Shown here in pieces: positions 42,401 to 47,595 of a DNA stretch of 64,000 nucleotides. Every line of letters starts with the position of its first letter. Position 1 is the stretch's first letter. Source of the stretch: Vombatus ursinus. Lineage: Eukaryota > Chordata > Mammalia > Diprotodontia > Vombatidae. The stretch spans positions 6,469,490-6,533,489 of the forward strand of contig NW_020954687.1 in assembly GCF_900497805.2 (NCBI RefSeq). The letters run 5' to 3'. A model generated the notes under the pieces. It saw nothing but the letters and a program-made list of their open reading frames with translations. It did not search any database and was not told the origin of the DNA. Both the position numbers and the translations under genes were made by a program.

Positions 42401-43811
42401 ATTACAGTTGCTCTTACTACAGCGTGCAAGTAACTAAAACACATTCTTCAATATCTAAATTTTAAAATAGATACTGTTTCAAAGTAGGCAACTGATTTCT
42501 CCAAAATTTTAAGTGTCCTGTAGATGTCCAGTAAATGTTTAATGGATCAAATATTAAATTATACTTAAAATTTTAATTGTTTGTATAGTCTATTAAATTG
42601 TAAGAGACTGATAATATAAAAGGGGCAACAGTTTATTCATTTATTTCTAATTTTTTTGTAAAAACTAGTCACTTTTTTAGATACTATGTATTGATTACTA
42701 GTCCATTACACTGTACATTGATAAAAAAGTAAAATTCAAACATACTTGTGAAATTCAAACTCATCATGCTTTAAAGTCAAACACTAGTGGTTCTAATAAA
42801 ATCAGGGTACTAGCCAAACAAATGGTTGGAGTTGACGGTTTAAGGGAAAACAGAACCCTTAGTTTAATTAGTCTATCCTACCATGGACATTCCCTCCCTG
42901 ACATTGATGAATACAATGGTCTTTCCTCAGTCCACATCTTTAATGTCTTCCCTGCAGGAAACTTAATTCTTAAAAATTTAATTCTCCTTACCCTGATAAT
43001 TTTCCTTCCTTGTTTGTTGTTGGTTTGTTTTTTGTTTGTTTGGGGTTTTTTTTGACACTGCACTGTTGTTCTCTTGCTACTTTTTGGACTGATACTTCTG
43101 AATCTCTTTTGCAGGTTCATCATCTATGTCCTACCCCCCTATCCATGAGCGTACCACAGAGTTCTGTCATGGGTCCTCTTGTATCTATGTGATCTCTTCA
43201 GCTCCCATGGAGTAATCTATCATTCATCCCTATGCAGATGAATCTCAAATGTATATATTTAATCTTTATTTCCCTTGAGCTCTTGTCCCACATTTCCAGT
43301 TTCCTGTTTGACATTTCTACTTGGATGTCTCATATTCACCATGTCTGAAACAGAACTGATTCTCTTTTCCCCTAAACCTGCTCTTCCATTACCTTCACTA
43401 TTTCTACTAAGGAAACCACCATCCTTCCAGTTACTCGGGTTCACAATTTAAGATTCAGCCTCAAATCTTAACTTTCCCTCACCCCCATATCCATTCATTT
43501 ACCAAGTCTTGTCCATTCCACTTCCTCAATATCTATCAAATCTTTGCCCTTCTCTCTGTTCACACCATAACCACCATAATCCAGACCCTCAACACTTCTT
43601 ACCTAGACTATTGCAGAGTTTTCTATATGGTTTCTTTAATCCAGTCTTTCTCCTCTATAATTCATCTTTCACCCAGTTGCCAGGTTTTCATTTGTAAAGG
43701 GCAGGTCTCACCATGTCACTTCTCTTCTTAAACTGCAATGACTTTGTGTTGCCTTAAGAATGAAGTTCAAGCTCCTCTAATTTGCATTTCCTGTCATTCA
43801 CAATCTAGCTC

Positions 43812-43880
<69 letters not shown>

Positions 43881-46800
43881 CTTATTGTTCCTCTTCCTAC
43901 CCTCTCCCCTCCAGGAGGGCTGGCTTCCTCACTGTTCTCCATACGTGCCCCTGTTCCTTTGCACCAGCATACTTAGAATGCTCTCTCATGTCATCTCTCC
44001 TCTTAGAACCTCTAGCTTACTTCAAGACCCAGATTGGGGCAACCTCCAACAGAAAGCCTTTCCTCATCCTCCTTATTGTTAGCACTCTTTCTCCTCAAAT
44101 TATTCTATATTTATCTGTGTATGAGTTGTATTCTCCTAGTACAATGTAAGGCACTTGAGAGCTAGAATTTTTTGTTTTGTCTATGTATCCACAGTGCCTA
44201 GCATAATACTGTGAATGTAATAAATGTGAAATAAATGCTTGGATTATGACATGAATCAATGACACAAATTATCAGACTTCCAGCCCCCTTTATTGTCTTC
44301 TCCCATTAGAATATAAGCTCTCTGAGGTATTCCTTGCTTATTATTTGTATTTCCAGCTCAACACAGTGCCTACATGTTGTAAATAAATAAATGCTTCTTT
44401 ATTTGTCTATCTTGGAAGTAGAGGTATAACTCACTAGGCAGCATCCTAGATACTCCTGGTTTGTAGTTGCTTATCAGTTTTCTTCATTGGACACTTCCCA
44501 GTGGTTCTGAATTAAGGAATAAAAGGCAGTTACCTCAAATGATGCTTCAGGCAGAGGGTTAGATTTTTAATACTTCTATTTACTTAGTTGTAGAAATGGA
44601 TTATCTGCACTATTTATAAGTTAAGAATGAAATGTATATACATATATACACAATATACACATACAGACATATACACACATATTTGCAGGAGAGGTGTTAG
44701 GGGATTTTTATGATGAAATTACTAAAGAAATAGCTGCCCAGTTCTCTAATCTTAACTAGTTATTAAGCAAGACTATTTGGTAAACAACCCTGAATGGATA
44801 TTTCTTTTCAACTCTTCCTCAAAGTAATATTGTTCTAGAAGTTACATATAAACTGATCATTTATTATTAATCATAACTTTTAGGCACGCTTAAAAAGACC
44901 AATGAAAAGCACTGACTGTGTCCTATTTGAAGATGAAGATGATGACATGGACAGAGCAAGCAAGTGAGTAAATTACTTGTTGTCATATAGCCTGAGGTCT
45001 TACAGTAACTGATGCTTTGGGTCTTAGTGGATATTTCAGAACCGTAATGTCTTAAAAACAACTAGATCTTTCCAGGCACATGCCTGTAATCTCTGTTAGG
45101 AGAGACCGAGTCTAGTGGTTCTCTTAAGATTGGGACTTCTGAGTTACAGTAGGACAAGAGCCAATCAAGTATCTGCACTAAGGACATTAGTATGGTAAGC
45201 CCCCTACCTCCTTTGGGTTGGGGAGAGTGAAGAGCACTGCACTACCTAAAAAAGAGTGAACTAGAGCAGGTTAAAGGACCAATAAATAGTAGGATGAGGC
45301 CATAGTAATTGCTATGGCTTCATAGCAAGCCTGGACAAGATAGAGAGACTCAATATCAAAATAAATAAAGTGAGAGAGATAGGAAGGAAGGAATGAAAAA
45401 AAGGAAGGTAGGCAGACCAGATGATCAGCTGGCCTTTCTGTTCCTCACACATAGCATTCCATCTCCCTTTGCACAGGAATTCCACATTTTCTGGAGTGCA
45501 TTTCCTCTTTAATTCTACCTCTTATATAGCCTAGTCAACATGAAAGCTCAGCTTGACTGCTACCTTCTTCAAGGGGTCTTTTCTGATCCCTCCCCCACAA
45601 CTGCTAGTGTTCCTCTCACAAAATTATCTTGTATTTATTTTGTATACTCTTTAATGTTTACATTTTGTCTCTCCCTATCGAATGTTTGTTCCTTGAGGGC
45701 AGTAACAATTTCATTTTTGTCTTTGTGTCTTGAGCACCTATTATAGTGGTTGGTGCTTAATAAGTATGTATTGATTGATTATAGTTGAAGATTTTGTATT
45801 TATTCTCAAACCTAAAGTCTTAGTGCCTTAGGATAGCTTCTGTCTATTTTTGCATTCCATTAAACTCAACAAAAGTTGAATTGTTATAAAAGTCAAAGTC
45901 CCTGTCCTTCAAAAACTTTTGGTTCAGTTGAAACATACTCTTTGATTCAAAGTTTAATCATGAATGTTATAATTGATCAAAAGGTGTTTACATGCAGATT
46001 TTGCAATCTGGAAACTATCTTTTTGCATACCTTCAGTTTAGCCTTTCTTTTTCTTTAGGTTATCATCGGAAGACAGTGAGGAAGCTTCTGCTTATTTTTA
46101 TGAGAGTGATGATTCTGTTGAAGCTAGAGTAAAGACTCATTACCCAGGTGAAATGGACTTACTAGGAGAAATCCTTGATACTTTGAGTACACATAGCTCA
46201 GATCAAGGAAAGCTATCAGCAGCAAAGAGCCTGGATTTTTTTAGATCAATGGATGATATTGATTACAAGCCTACGGTTAGTCTTTTCTTTTTTTTTTGCT
46301 TTTGCAATTCAGTGTTTCAGATTACAGACTACCTGATACTCCTTTTCATTTGCTGTGATTGTCTGGGCCTATGATAAAATCTGTAGATTGTTTAAAGTCA
46401 TTTTATGTTATGCTGTGTTAGGTAAATACCAGTACTTCAAAAAATATGGTGCCATTTTATTACCTAAATTTATGCTTAGTTATCAAATGCTAATATTTCC
46501 CTGTAGGTTCCCTGGTTCAAGTCACTGCTGTCACTAATTAGATTTCTTTCCATCAAACAAAAAACGTTATCTTTCAGTCCATTTTATACTTGTCTTCTTT
46601 GGGGAAACAATTACATGAAGTATGTTGCTCTGGAGTTCCCAGATAATATTAACACAGAGAGATTTTGACATTTATTTATTTATAAATAGCTTCCCATTTT
46701 ATTAGCTTAAAGATTAATAATAGTCTGCATACTGCATTTTAAAATAACTAGCAGAAATGATAAGATTATGACTCTTGTTTTGTTACCAGAGAAGACCAAA

Positions 46801-47595
46801 CATCTACCCCATATGACATCGAATGTGTAAGTTCCAAGGTGAGAAGTCCAAAAATAGTATAGGCATAGAAGTTTAACTTCTGTTTCATTCTTATCAGTAC
46901 CAATAGAGAAATTTGGGAGAATTTAGTTAACACCTTCAGTTACATTCTTTATAGAGTTGAACATTTATTTTGAAATTTTTTAAATGCCAAGGAAAAGCTA
47001 TGAAGTTTTCTTTAAAAAAATTTATGTCTTAAATTGTGTATTCTTTCAGAACAAATCCAATGCACCTAGTGAGAGTAATCTGGCTATACTTTGTGGCAGT
47101 TCTAATGATCAAGCTGAATGGAATCTTGGTCAGGATGATAGCGCTCTCCATGGAAAACATCTCCCACCATCCCCAAGAAAACATGCTTCTTCTGCTGGTT
47201 TAACAGAATCTCTCTTTATTCTGAAAGAGGAAAACAGTGAAAAACACCTCAGTGCCAACAATGTGAATTGCCCAACGATGATGGTAAATTCAACTTCTCC
47301 TGTAGAATCAGTTTTACAACTTGATTCTTCAGAAGATTCACAAACACATAGTCCTTTCCAAGGAAAAACTGAAAATAATGAAACACTAAGCCATACCTCA
47401 GATGATCAACTTAATCTCAGCCTTAGACGACATCTATCTACTCTAGTTCCCTGGGAAAAAGATGGGAGTGAAGCAAAGGAAACTTCTGGAGAGGTTGGAC
47501 TACTTCATGAAGTCGTGACATTATGTCATATGACATCTGCTTTCCATCATGGTTTGAACATTTCAGAGGATAACAGCAGCGGAAATAAAACTTAA
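15372..47595 (+). CDS. DENND1B: DENND1B, C-terminal half (8 exons, 5' end outside window)
   Basis: The coding segments are 15372-15462, 19904-19944, 20638-20706, 24664-24720, 25556-25663, 44884-44963, 46059-46275 and 47050-47595. They total 1209 nt: 402 residues plus TAA. All introns are GT-AG and phases match at every joint. The joined protein reads FIDGRLAKLNAG... to ...SSGNKT and closely matches remembered vertebrate DENND1B. Family knowledge: DENND1B (connecdenn 2) is a DENN-domain exchange factor for RAB35 at clathrin-coated endocytic sites, and has been linked to T-cell receptor down-regulation. Visible here are FSDVF (residues 15-19 of this part; FxDxF, AP-2 ear binding), a lysine-rich segment (about 68-88), an acidic patch (about 138-146) and the clathrin box DLLGEILDTL (182-191). 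The DENN module itself should lie upstream. DENND1A is the main alternative, but the sequence after FIDGRL fits 1B and not 1A. Confidence 0.96.
15845..16082 (+). repeat. Marsupial SINE (MAR1-like), complete
   Basis: The head is GGGCAGCTAGGTAGTGC, the core TACTAGCTGTGTGATCCTGG then CAAGTCATTTAATCC, and the tail GAAGGAAATGGCAAACCACT with GACACAACTGAAATGACTGA. The MIR-like core with this tail is typical of marsupials and is the main clue to the host. Confidence 0.85.
16083..19546. other. Intron, no recognised feature
   Basis: 3.5 kb of AT-rich intron. No repeat family, RNA gene or exon was identified. Confidence 0.5.
19555..19758. mobile_element. Short non-autonomous hAT-type DNA transposon, palindromic
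   Basis: The ends CAGGGGTGGGGAACCT (19555-19570) and AGGTTCCCCACCCCTG (19743-19758) are perfect 16-bp inverted repeats. The target duplication CCCCAGGG is perfect at 19547-19554 and 19759-19766, and 8 bp is typical of hAT. Most of the 204 bp folds on itself (CCACATGTGGCC on both arms; GAACAAATC...GGATTTGTTC at the centre). There is no transposase. Confidence 0.9.
19904..19944 (+). CDS. DENND1B: DENND1B exon, 41 nt
   Basis: The acceptor is TTCCAG and the donor is GTAATG. This small exon completes the split glycine codon and encodes NSRSYQQWMHTVK, then ends in phase 0. The peptide follows directly on CGG of the previous exon, as in other vertebrate DENND1B proteins. Confidence 0.94.
20638..20706 (+). 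CDS. DENND1B: DENND1B exon, 69 nt
   Basis: Acceptor GTTACAG, donor GTAAGC. Twenty-three whole codons begin KGSALFNTAVTKATPAVR and end AYKF. A run of GTT repeats lies just before the acceptor (20617-20633). Reading through the donor would add about ten residues before a stop; that is not taken as an exon end. Confidence 0.95.
20707..21234. other. Intron, no recognised feature
   Basis: AT-rich intron after the 69-nt exon. Confidence 0.5.
21235..21600 (+). mobile_element. L2 3' part
   Basis: CTTGCTGTTCCTTAGACAGG, TTACACTGGCTATCCCC, GGCCTCCTTCAAGACTGGCT and the end CAGTGCTTAGTACAGTGCTT with TTAATAGATTCTTGTTGACT match the L2 C-terminal coding region and 3' end. Confidence 0.8.
21755..22000 (-). 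repeat. CORE-SINE (THER1/MIR-like)
   Basis: GTGCCTACTATGTGTCAGGC, CTCATTTTATCCTCACTACA, GAGGAAACTGAGACAAACAG and GACTTGCCCAGGGTCACACA form the reversed tail and core. Confidence 0.85.
22080..22250 (-). repeat. MIR, diverged
   Basis: CGACTGAGGCAAATAAAAAT, TAAGTGATTTGCCAAGGTTC and GTGTCAGAGGC keep the reversed MIR core order. Confidence 0.5.
22655..23110 (-). mobile_element. L3/CR1-type LINE, 3' region
   Basis: AATGTGGTCTGACCGGGGAA then GAGTATAGCAGGATTC and CCTCATCTTAGACTTGTGAA then GTTGAA are the antisense of the CR1/L3 RT end. Nearby CATGACAGCCTTCAGAATAC and GAGCTAAACATG agree. Confidence 0.7.
23111..24344. other. Intron, no recognised feature
   Basis: AT-rich intron. The short open frame starting at 23744 has no recognisable family. 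Confidence 0.45.
24345..24475 (-). mobile_element. L2/L3 3' end
   Basis: ATTTATTAAACACCTACTCT, GGCACTAAGCTAAATGCTGA and AAGGAGCTCACAATCTAATG are the reverse of the LINE 3' UTR ending in TCAATAAATGT-like sequence. Confidence 0.7.
24664..24720 (+). CDS. DENND1B: DENND1B exon, basic segment
   Basis: Acceptor CCTCTAG, donor GTATGT. Nineteen codons encode AKNHAKQGIKEVKSKLKHR, a strongly basic, probably helical segment. Phase is 0 at both ends, so skipping it would keep the frame. Confidence 0.95.
24761..24830 (+). repeat. Perfect 20-bp direct repeat around an AT-rich 30-mer
   Basis: CATTAGTTTGAAGCTTATAC occurs at 24761-24780 and 24811-24830. The 30 bases between are AT-rich. It lies 40 bases after the donor of the exon at 24664. 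Confidence 0.9.
25556..25663 (+). CDS. DENND1B: DENND1B exon, 108 nt
   Basis: Acceptor TTTTCATAG, donor GTAAGA. Thirty-six codons run from ENEEDYGSC to EKHKLAQ. The exon ends in phase 0 and precedes a 19.2-kb intron. It could therefore splice in frame either to the exon at 44884 or to the candidate terminal exon at 41292. Confidence 0.95.
25840..26157 (+). mobile_element. L2 3' end
   Basis: CTTCCTTTAAACCTCATCTA, TTGAGAGCTGAGATTGTTTT, CCTGGCACATAGTAGATATT and TTGATTGATTG match the L2 3' end. Confidence 0.8.
26390..26594 (-). mobile_element. Non-autonomous hAT-type element
   Basis: The ends CAGAGGGGTCAAAC and TTTGATGCCACTG are imperfect inverted repeats. Flanks ACCTAGTC and ATATAGTC look like a worn 8-bp duplication. 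The interior AAAATGTAATTGGAACATAT then TGAACAAAATAAATAAAAA matches the copies at 30831 (other strand) and 54982. Confidence 0.7.
26765..26945 (-). repeat. MIR-type SINE
   Basis: AGATCTGTAAGGGACCTTAA, TTTGAGGAACCTGAGGCTCA and GATTTAAACCCAGTTCTTTG then GGCTC fit a reversed MIR variant. Confidence 0.7.
27025..27220 (-). repeat. MIR-type SINE
   Basis: TTGTAGGATTTTAGAACTGT, CATGAGGAAATGAGACTCAG and AACCAGAGCTTGGGTCTTCT have the same order as the neighbour at 26765. Confidence 0.65.
27535..27657 (+). mobile_element. L2 3' end
   Basis: ATGAGCTTCTTGAGGGCAAG, CAGCACTTAGCACAGTGCCT and GGTGCTTAATAAATGTTTAT are the L2 terminus. Confidence 0.85.
28027..28162 (+). repeat. Marsupial SINE, 5' part
   Basis: GGGCAGGTAGGTGGCACAGT with GGATAGAG is the head; TAGTTGTGTGACACTTAACC and TTTCCTCATCTG the core. 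The tail is replaced by an opposite-strand SINE. Confidence 0.8.
28163..28375 (-). repeat. CORE-SINE (THER1/MIR-like)
   Basis: CCAGGCACTGTGCTAAATGC, TTTGATCCTCACAACAACCC, ACAGATGAGGAAACTGAG and GATTCCAGGCCCAAAGCTCT: a reversed copy joined directly to the SINE on its left. Confidence 0.8.
28480..28615 (+). mobile_element. L2 3' end
   Basis: AACTTCCTCAAGGACAGGAA and CTGCCTGGCACACAGTATGT then GCTTATTAAATCC match the L2 end. Confidence 0.7.
28675..28766 (+). repeat. Three short tandem units
   Basis: GCTCAGATTCTTAAAATCTA then GCCACT (28675-28700) recurs at 28701-28726 and, less exactly, at 28738-28766. Each unit holds the small palindrome AGATT...AATCT. Confidence 0.75.
28800..30159. other. Intron, no recognised feature
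   Basis: AT-rich intron with no identified repeat or exon. Confidence 0.45.
30160..30306 (-). repeat. Marsupial SINE
   Basis: GGGTTAAGTGACTTGCCCAG, GTCTGAGGCCAAACTTGAAC and CCACTGCACCACCTAGCTGC then TCCT are a well-kept reversed SINE head and core. Confidence 0.85.
30626..30771. mobile_element. Non-autonomous hAT-type element, second copy
   Basis: Same family as 19555-19758. The ends CAAGGGTGGGGAACCT and AGGTTCCCCATGCCTG are imperfect inverted repeats. It is about 58 bp shorter because the central hairpin is missing. No clear target duplication was found. Confidence 0.8.
30780..31190 (-). repeat. MIR-type SINE split by a hAT element
   Basis: AGAAAGAGACCTTAGAAATT at the left, and CAGCCCTTTTATTATGCCAG then TGACTTGTTCAAG at the right, are the two halves of one reversed MIR variant. 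They are separated by the element at 30831-31042. Confidence 0.6.
30831..31042 (+). mobile_element. Non-autonomous hAT-type element
   Basis: The ends CAGTGGTATCAAAC and GTTTGATGTCTG pair imperfectly. Flanks ATGTAGCA and ATCTAGCC resemble a worn 8-bp duplication. The interior TTTATTTATTTTGTTAAATA then TTTCC is the reverse of the same part of 26390-26594. Confidence 0.75.
31385..31628 (-). repeat. Marsupial SINE (MAR1-like), complete
   Basis: The reversed tail (CATGTCTGACTCTTTGGGAC, TGGAGTGGTTTGTCATTTC), core (GTTAAGTGACTCACCCAGGG) and head (CACTATGATACTTAGCTGCC) are all present. Confidence 0.85.
31785..31920 (+). repeat. MIR
   Basis: AGATCTGGCTTCTAGTCTCA, GGGCAAATCACTTCATCTCT and CTGGAAAATGAGGGAATTAA fit the forward MIR. 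Confidence 0.75.
31921..35754. other. Intron, mostly featureless
   Basis: AT-rich intron. A TATG/TGTG simple repeat lies at 33178-33230. A short GC-richer patch at about 32690-32870 was not identified. No exon fits the DENND1B frame. Confidence 0.5.
36365..36445 (+). repeat. MIR/CORE-SINE tail inside the L3
   Basis: AAGCACTTAGCACAGTACCT then GGCACATAAG and TTTAATAAAGGCTTGTT: the 3' tail of a CORE-SINE. Confidence 0.6.
36600..36930 (+). mobile_element. L2 3' part inside the L3
   Basis: GAACTCCAGTGGCTCCTTAT, TTTGAGGGCAAGGACTGTTT and CCTGGCATGTAGTAAAGACT then TTGATTGATT are forward L2. Confidence 0.8.
37250..37475 (+). repeat. CORE-SINE
   Basis: ATGCAATGGATAGAGC head, TACTAGCTGTGTGACCCTGA then GCAAGTCACTTAAC core, and GAGGATCAAATGAGATAATA then GGCACCTGGTAG tail. 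Confidence 0.85.
37476..37637 (+). repeat. Pyrimidine-rich tract
   Basis: About 160 bases of almost pure C/T on the + strand (CCCTTCC, CTTCCTT and similar units) after the SINE tail, probably grown from it. Confidence 0.85.
38199..38229 (+). repeat. (AC)n microsatellite
   Basis: AC dinucleotide run with one interruption. Confidence 0.9.
38360..38500 (+). repeat. Unclassified repeat, copy 1
   Basis: Aligns by eye with 39517-39650 in the same orientation: TTGGTTTAGTATAGA / TTGGTTTGATATAGA, CTCAATTTTAAGGCACT / CTCAATTTTAAGGGACT and TCAGTCTCCCTCCCC / TGGTCTCCTCCCCC. The family is unknown. Confidence 0.55.
38610..38760 (+). repeat. MIR
   Basis: CTATGTAATCTTAGGCAAGT, TTTGGACCTCAGTTTCTTCA and TGATCTCTAAGATCTTTTTC follow the forward MIR. 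Confidence 0.65.
39517..39650 (+). repeat. Unclassified repeat, copy 2
   Basis: Diverged partner of 38360-38500. The spacing between starts is about 1.16 kb and no coding remnant was seen between them. Confidence 0.55.
39651..41217. other. Intron, no clear feature
   Basis: AT-rich. A GT run lies at 40242-40261. A weak MIR-like piece (CTACTATATTCCCAACAG) lies near 40215. Confidence 0.45.
41292..41372 (+). CDS. Candidate alternative last exon of DENND1B
   Basis: A long pyrimidine tract (about 41218-41285) leads to TTTTATTAG at 41283-41291. From 41292 the phase-0 reading is HFKRKSTIHQCVLCCVLTGL then VLSKEL and TAG at 41370-41372. AATAAA follows at 41457-41462, 85 bases after the stop, with a GT-containing stretch downstream. 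The exon at 25556-25663 ends in phase 0, so a join is in frame. It would give a protein ending 26 residues after LAQ, without the acidic patch and clathrin box. No transcript evidence is available here. It could be chance, but acceptor, frame, short tail and poly(A) signal agree. Confidence 0.5.
   Translation, partial: HFKRKSTIHQCVLCCVLTGLVLSKEL
41457..41462 (+). terminator. Poly(A) signal for the candidate short isoform
   Basis: AATAAA lies 85 bases beyond the TAG of the candidate alternative last exon. The sequence after it contains TGTGATCTCTG, a plausible downstream element. In AT-rich intron DNA an AATAAA is common, so the value lies in its position. Confidence 0.4.
41890..42105 (-). 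repeat. MIR-type SINE
   Basis: TTGCAGATGAGGAAGCTGAG then GCCCAGG, ATTTGAACCCAAGTCCTCAG and CCATAGGGCACTGTC fit the reversed MIR variant. Confidence 0.75.
42106..43079. other. Intron, no recognised feature
   Basis: AT-rich intron ending in a T/G-rich stretch (43010-43050). Confidence 0.45.
43080..44245 (+). mobile_element. L2 LINE, ORF2 C-terminal part and 3' end
   Basis: The order follows L2: CTTGGATGTCTCATATTCAC, GAAACAGAACTGATTCTCTT, TACCTAGACTATTGCAGAGT, TCTCACCATGTCACTTCTCT, then after the TC array GCATACTTAGAATGCTC and the end CACAGTGCCTAGCATAATAC with AAATAAATGCTTGG. Frames are broken. Confidence 0.85.
43815..43876 (+). repeat. (TC)n microsatellite inside L2
   Basis: About 31 uninterrupted TC units. 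They are likely expanded from the L2 segment CTCCCTTCTC. Confidence 0.95.
44285..44410 (+). mobile_element. L2 3' end
   Basis: ATAAGCTCTCTGAGGTATTC, ACACAGTGCCTACATGTTGT and AAATAAATGCTTC are a further L2 terminus. Confidence 0.75.
44884..44963 (+). CDS. DENND1B: DENND1B exon, acidic patch
   Basis: The acceptor is CTTTTAG and the donor GTGAGT. The 80 nt encode ARLKRPMKSTDCVLFEDE then DDDMDRAS plus two bases of a lysine codon. The acidic run follows a short basic stretch. The next exon supplies the third base of the lysine codon. Confidence 0.95.
45062..45357 (+). pseudogene. RN7SL: 7SL (SRP) RNA retropseudogene, nearly full length
   Basis: The copy follows 7SL RNA end to end. Near the start GCACATGCCTGTAATCTC matches GCGTGCCTGTAGTCCC. 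In the middle, CTGCACTAAGGACATTAGTA then TGGTAAGCC matches the conserved CCGCACTAAGTTCGGCATCAATATGGTGACC. Then come ACTACCTAAAAAAGAGTGAAC, GAGCAGGTTAAA and AATAGTAGGATGAGGCC, and near the end CATAGCAAGCCTGGACAAGA then AGAGACTC. It keeps the S-domain, so it is not an Alu-like deleted SINE. An A-rich tail (AAAATAAATAAAG) follows. The many CpG-type and other changes imply an old, non-functional copy in the last-but-one intron of DENND1B. Confidence 0.85.
45420..45782 (+). mobile_element. L2 3' part
   Basis: TTCTGTTCCTCACACATAGC then ATTCCATCTCCC, CTTCTTCAAGGGGTCTTTTC and GGTTGGTGCTTAATAAGTAT then TTGATTGATT match L2. Confidence 0.8.
46059..46275 (+). CDS. DENND1B: DENND1B exon with clathrin box
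   Basis: The acceptor is TTCTTTAG. The donor is GTTAGT, usable but weaker than the others. The 217 nt encode KLSSEDSEEASAYFYESDDS at the start and end with SMDDIDYKPT. DLLGEILDTL at 46156-46185 is the clathrin-box region known in connecdenns. The segment is rich in Ser, Asp and Glu, typical of a disordered endocytic adaptor tail. Confidence 0.95.
46276..47049. other. Last intron of DENND1B
   Basis: 774 bases, GT-AG, AT-rich. No repeat was recognised. Confidence 0.8.
47050..47595 (+). CDS. DENND1B: DENND1B last coding exon
   Basis: The acceptor is TTCTTTCAG at 47041-47049. There are 181 codons plus TAA at 47593-47595. The exon opens NKSNAPSESNLAILCG, contains NLGQDDSALHGKHLPPSPRK and ends SEDNSSGNKT. 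It is polar, Ser/Thr rich and without membrane segments. The open frame also runs back to an ATG at 46984, inside the intron, but the conserved joint KPT|NKSN supports splicing at 47050. Confidence 0.95.
   Translation, partial: NKSNAPSESNLAILCGSSNDQAEWNLGQDDSALHGKHLPPSPRKHASSAGLTESLFILKEENSEKHLSANNVNCPTMMVNSTSPVESVLQLDSSEDSQTHSPFQGKTENNETLSHTSDDQLNLSLRRHLSTLVPWEKDGSEAKETSGEVGLLHEVVTLCHMTSAFHHGLNISEDNSSGNKT

Noticed and set aside
43738-44082. 114-codon frame with a long Ser/Leu repeat
   Set aside because: It is the L2 fragment with its TC microsatellite read in frame, not a gene.
46984-47049. Upstream extension of the last DENND1B exon to an ATG
   Set aside because: The conserved junction KPT|NKSN and a good acceptor at 47041-47049 show that this part is intron.
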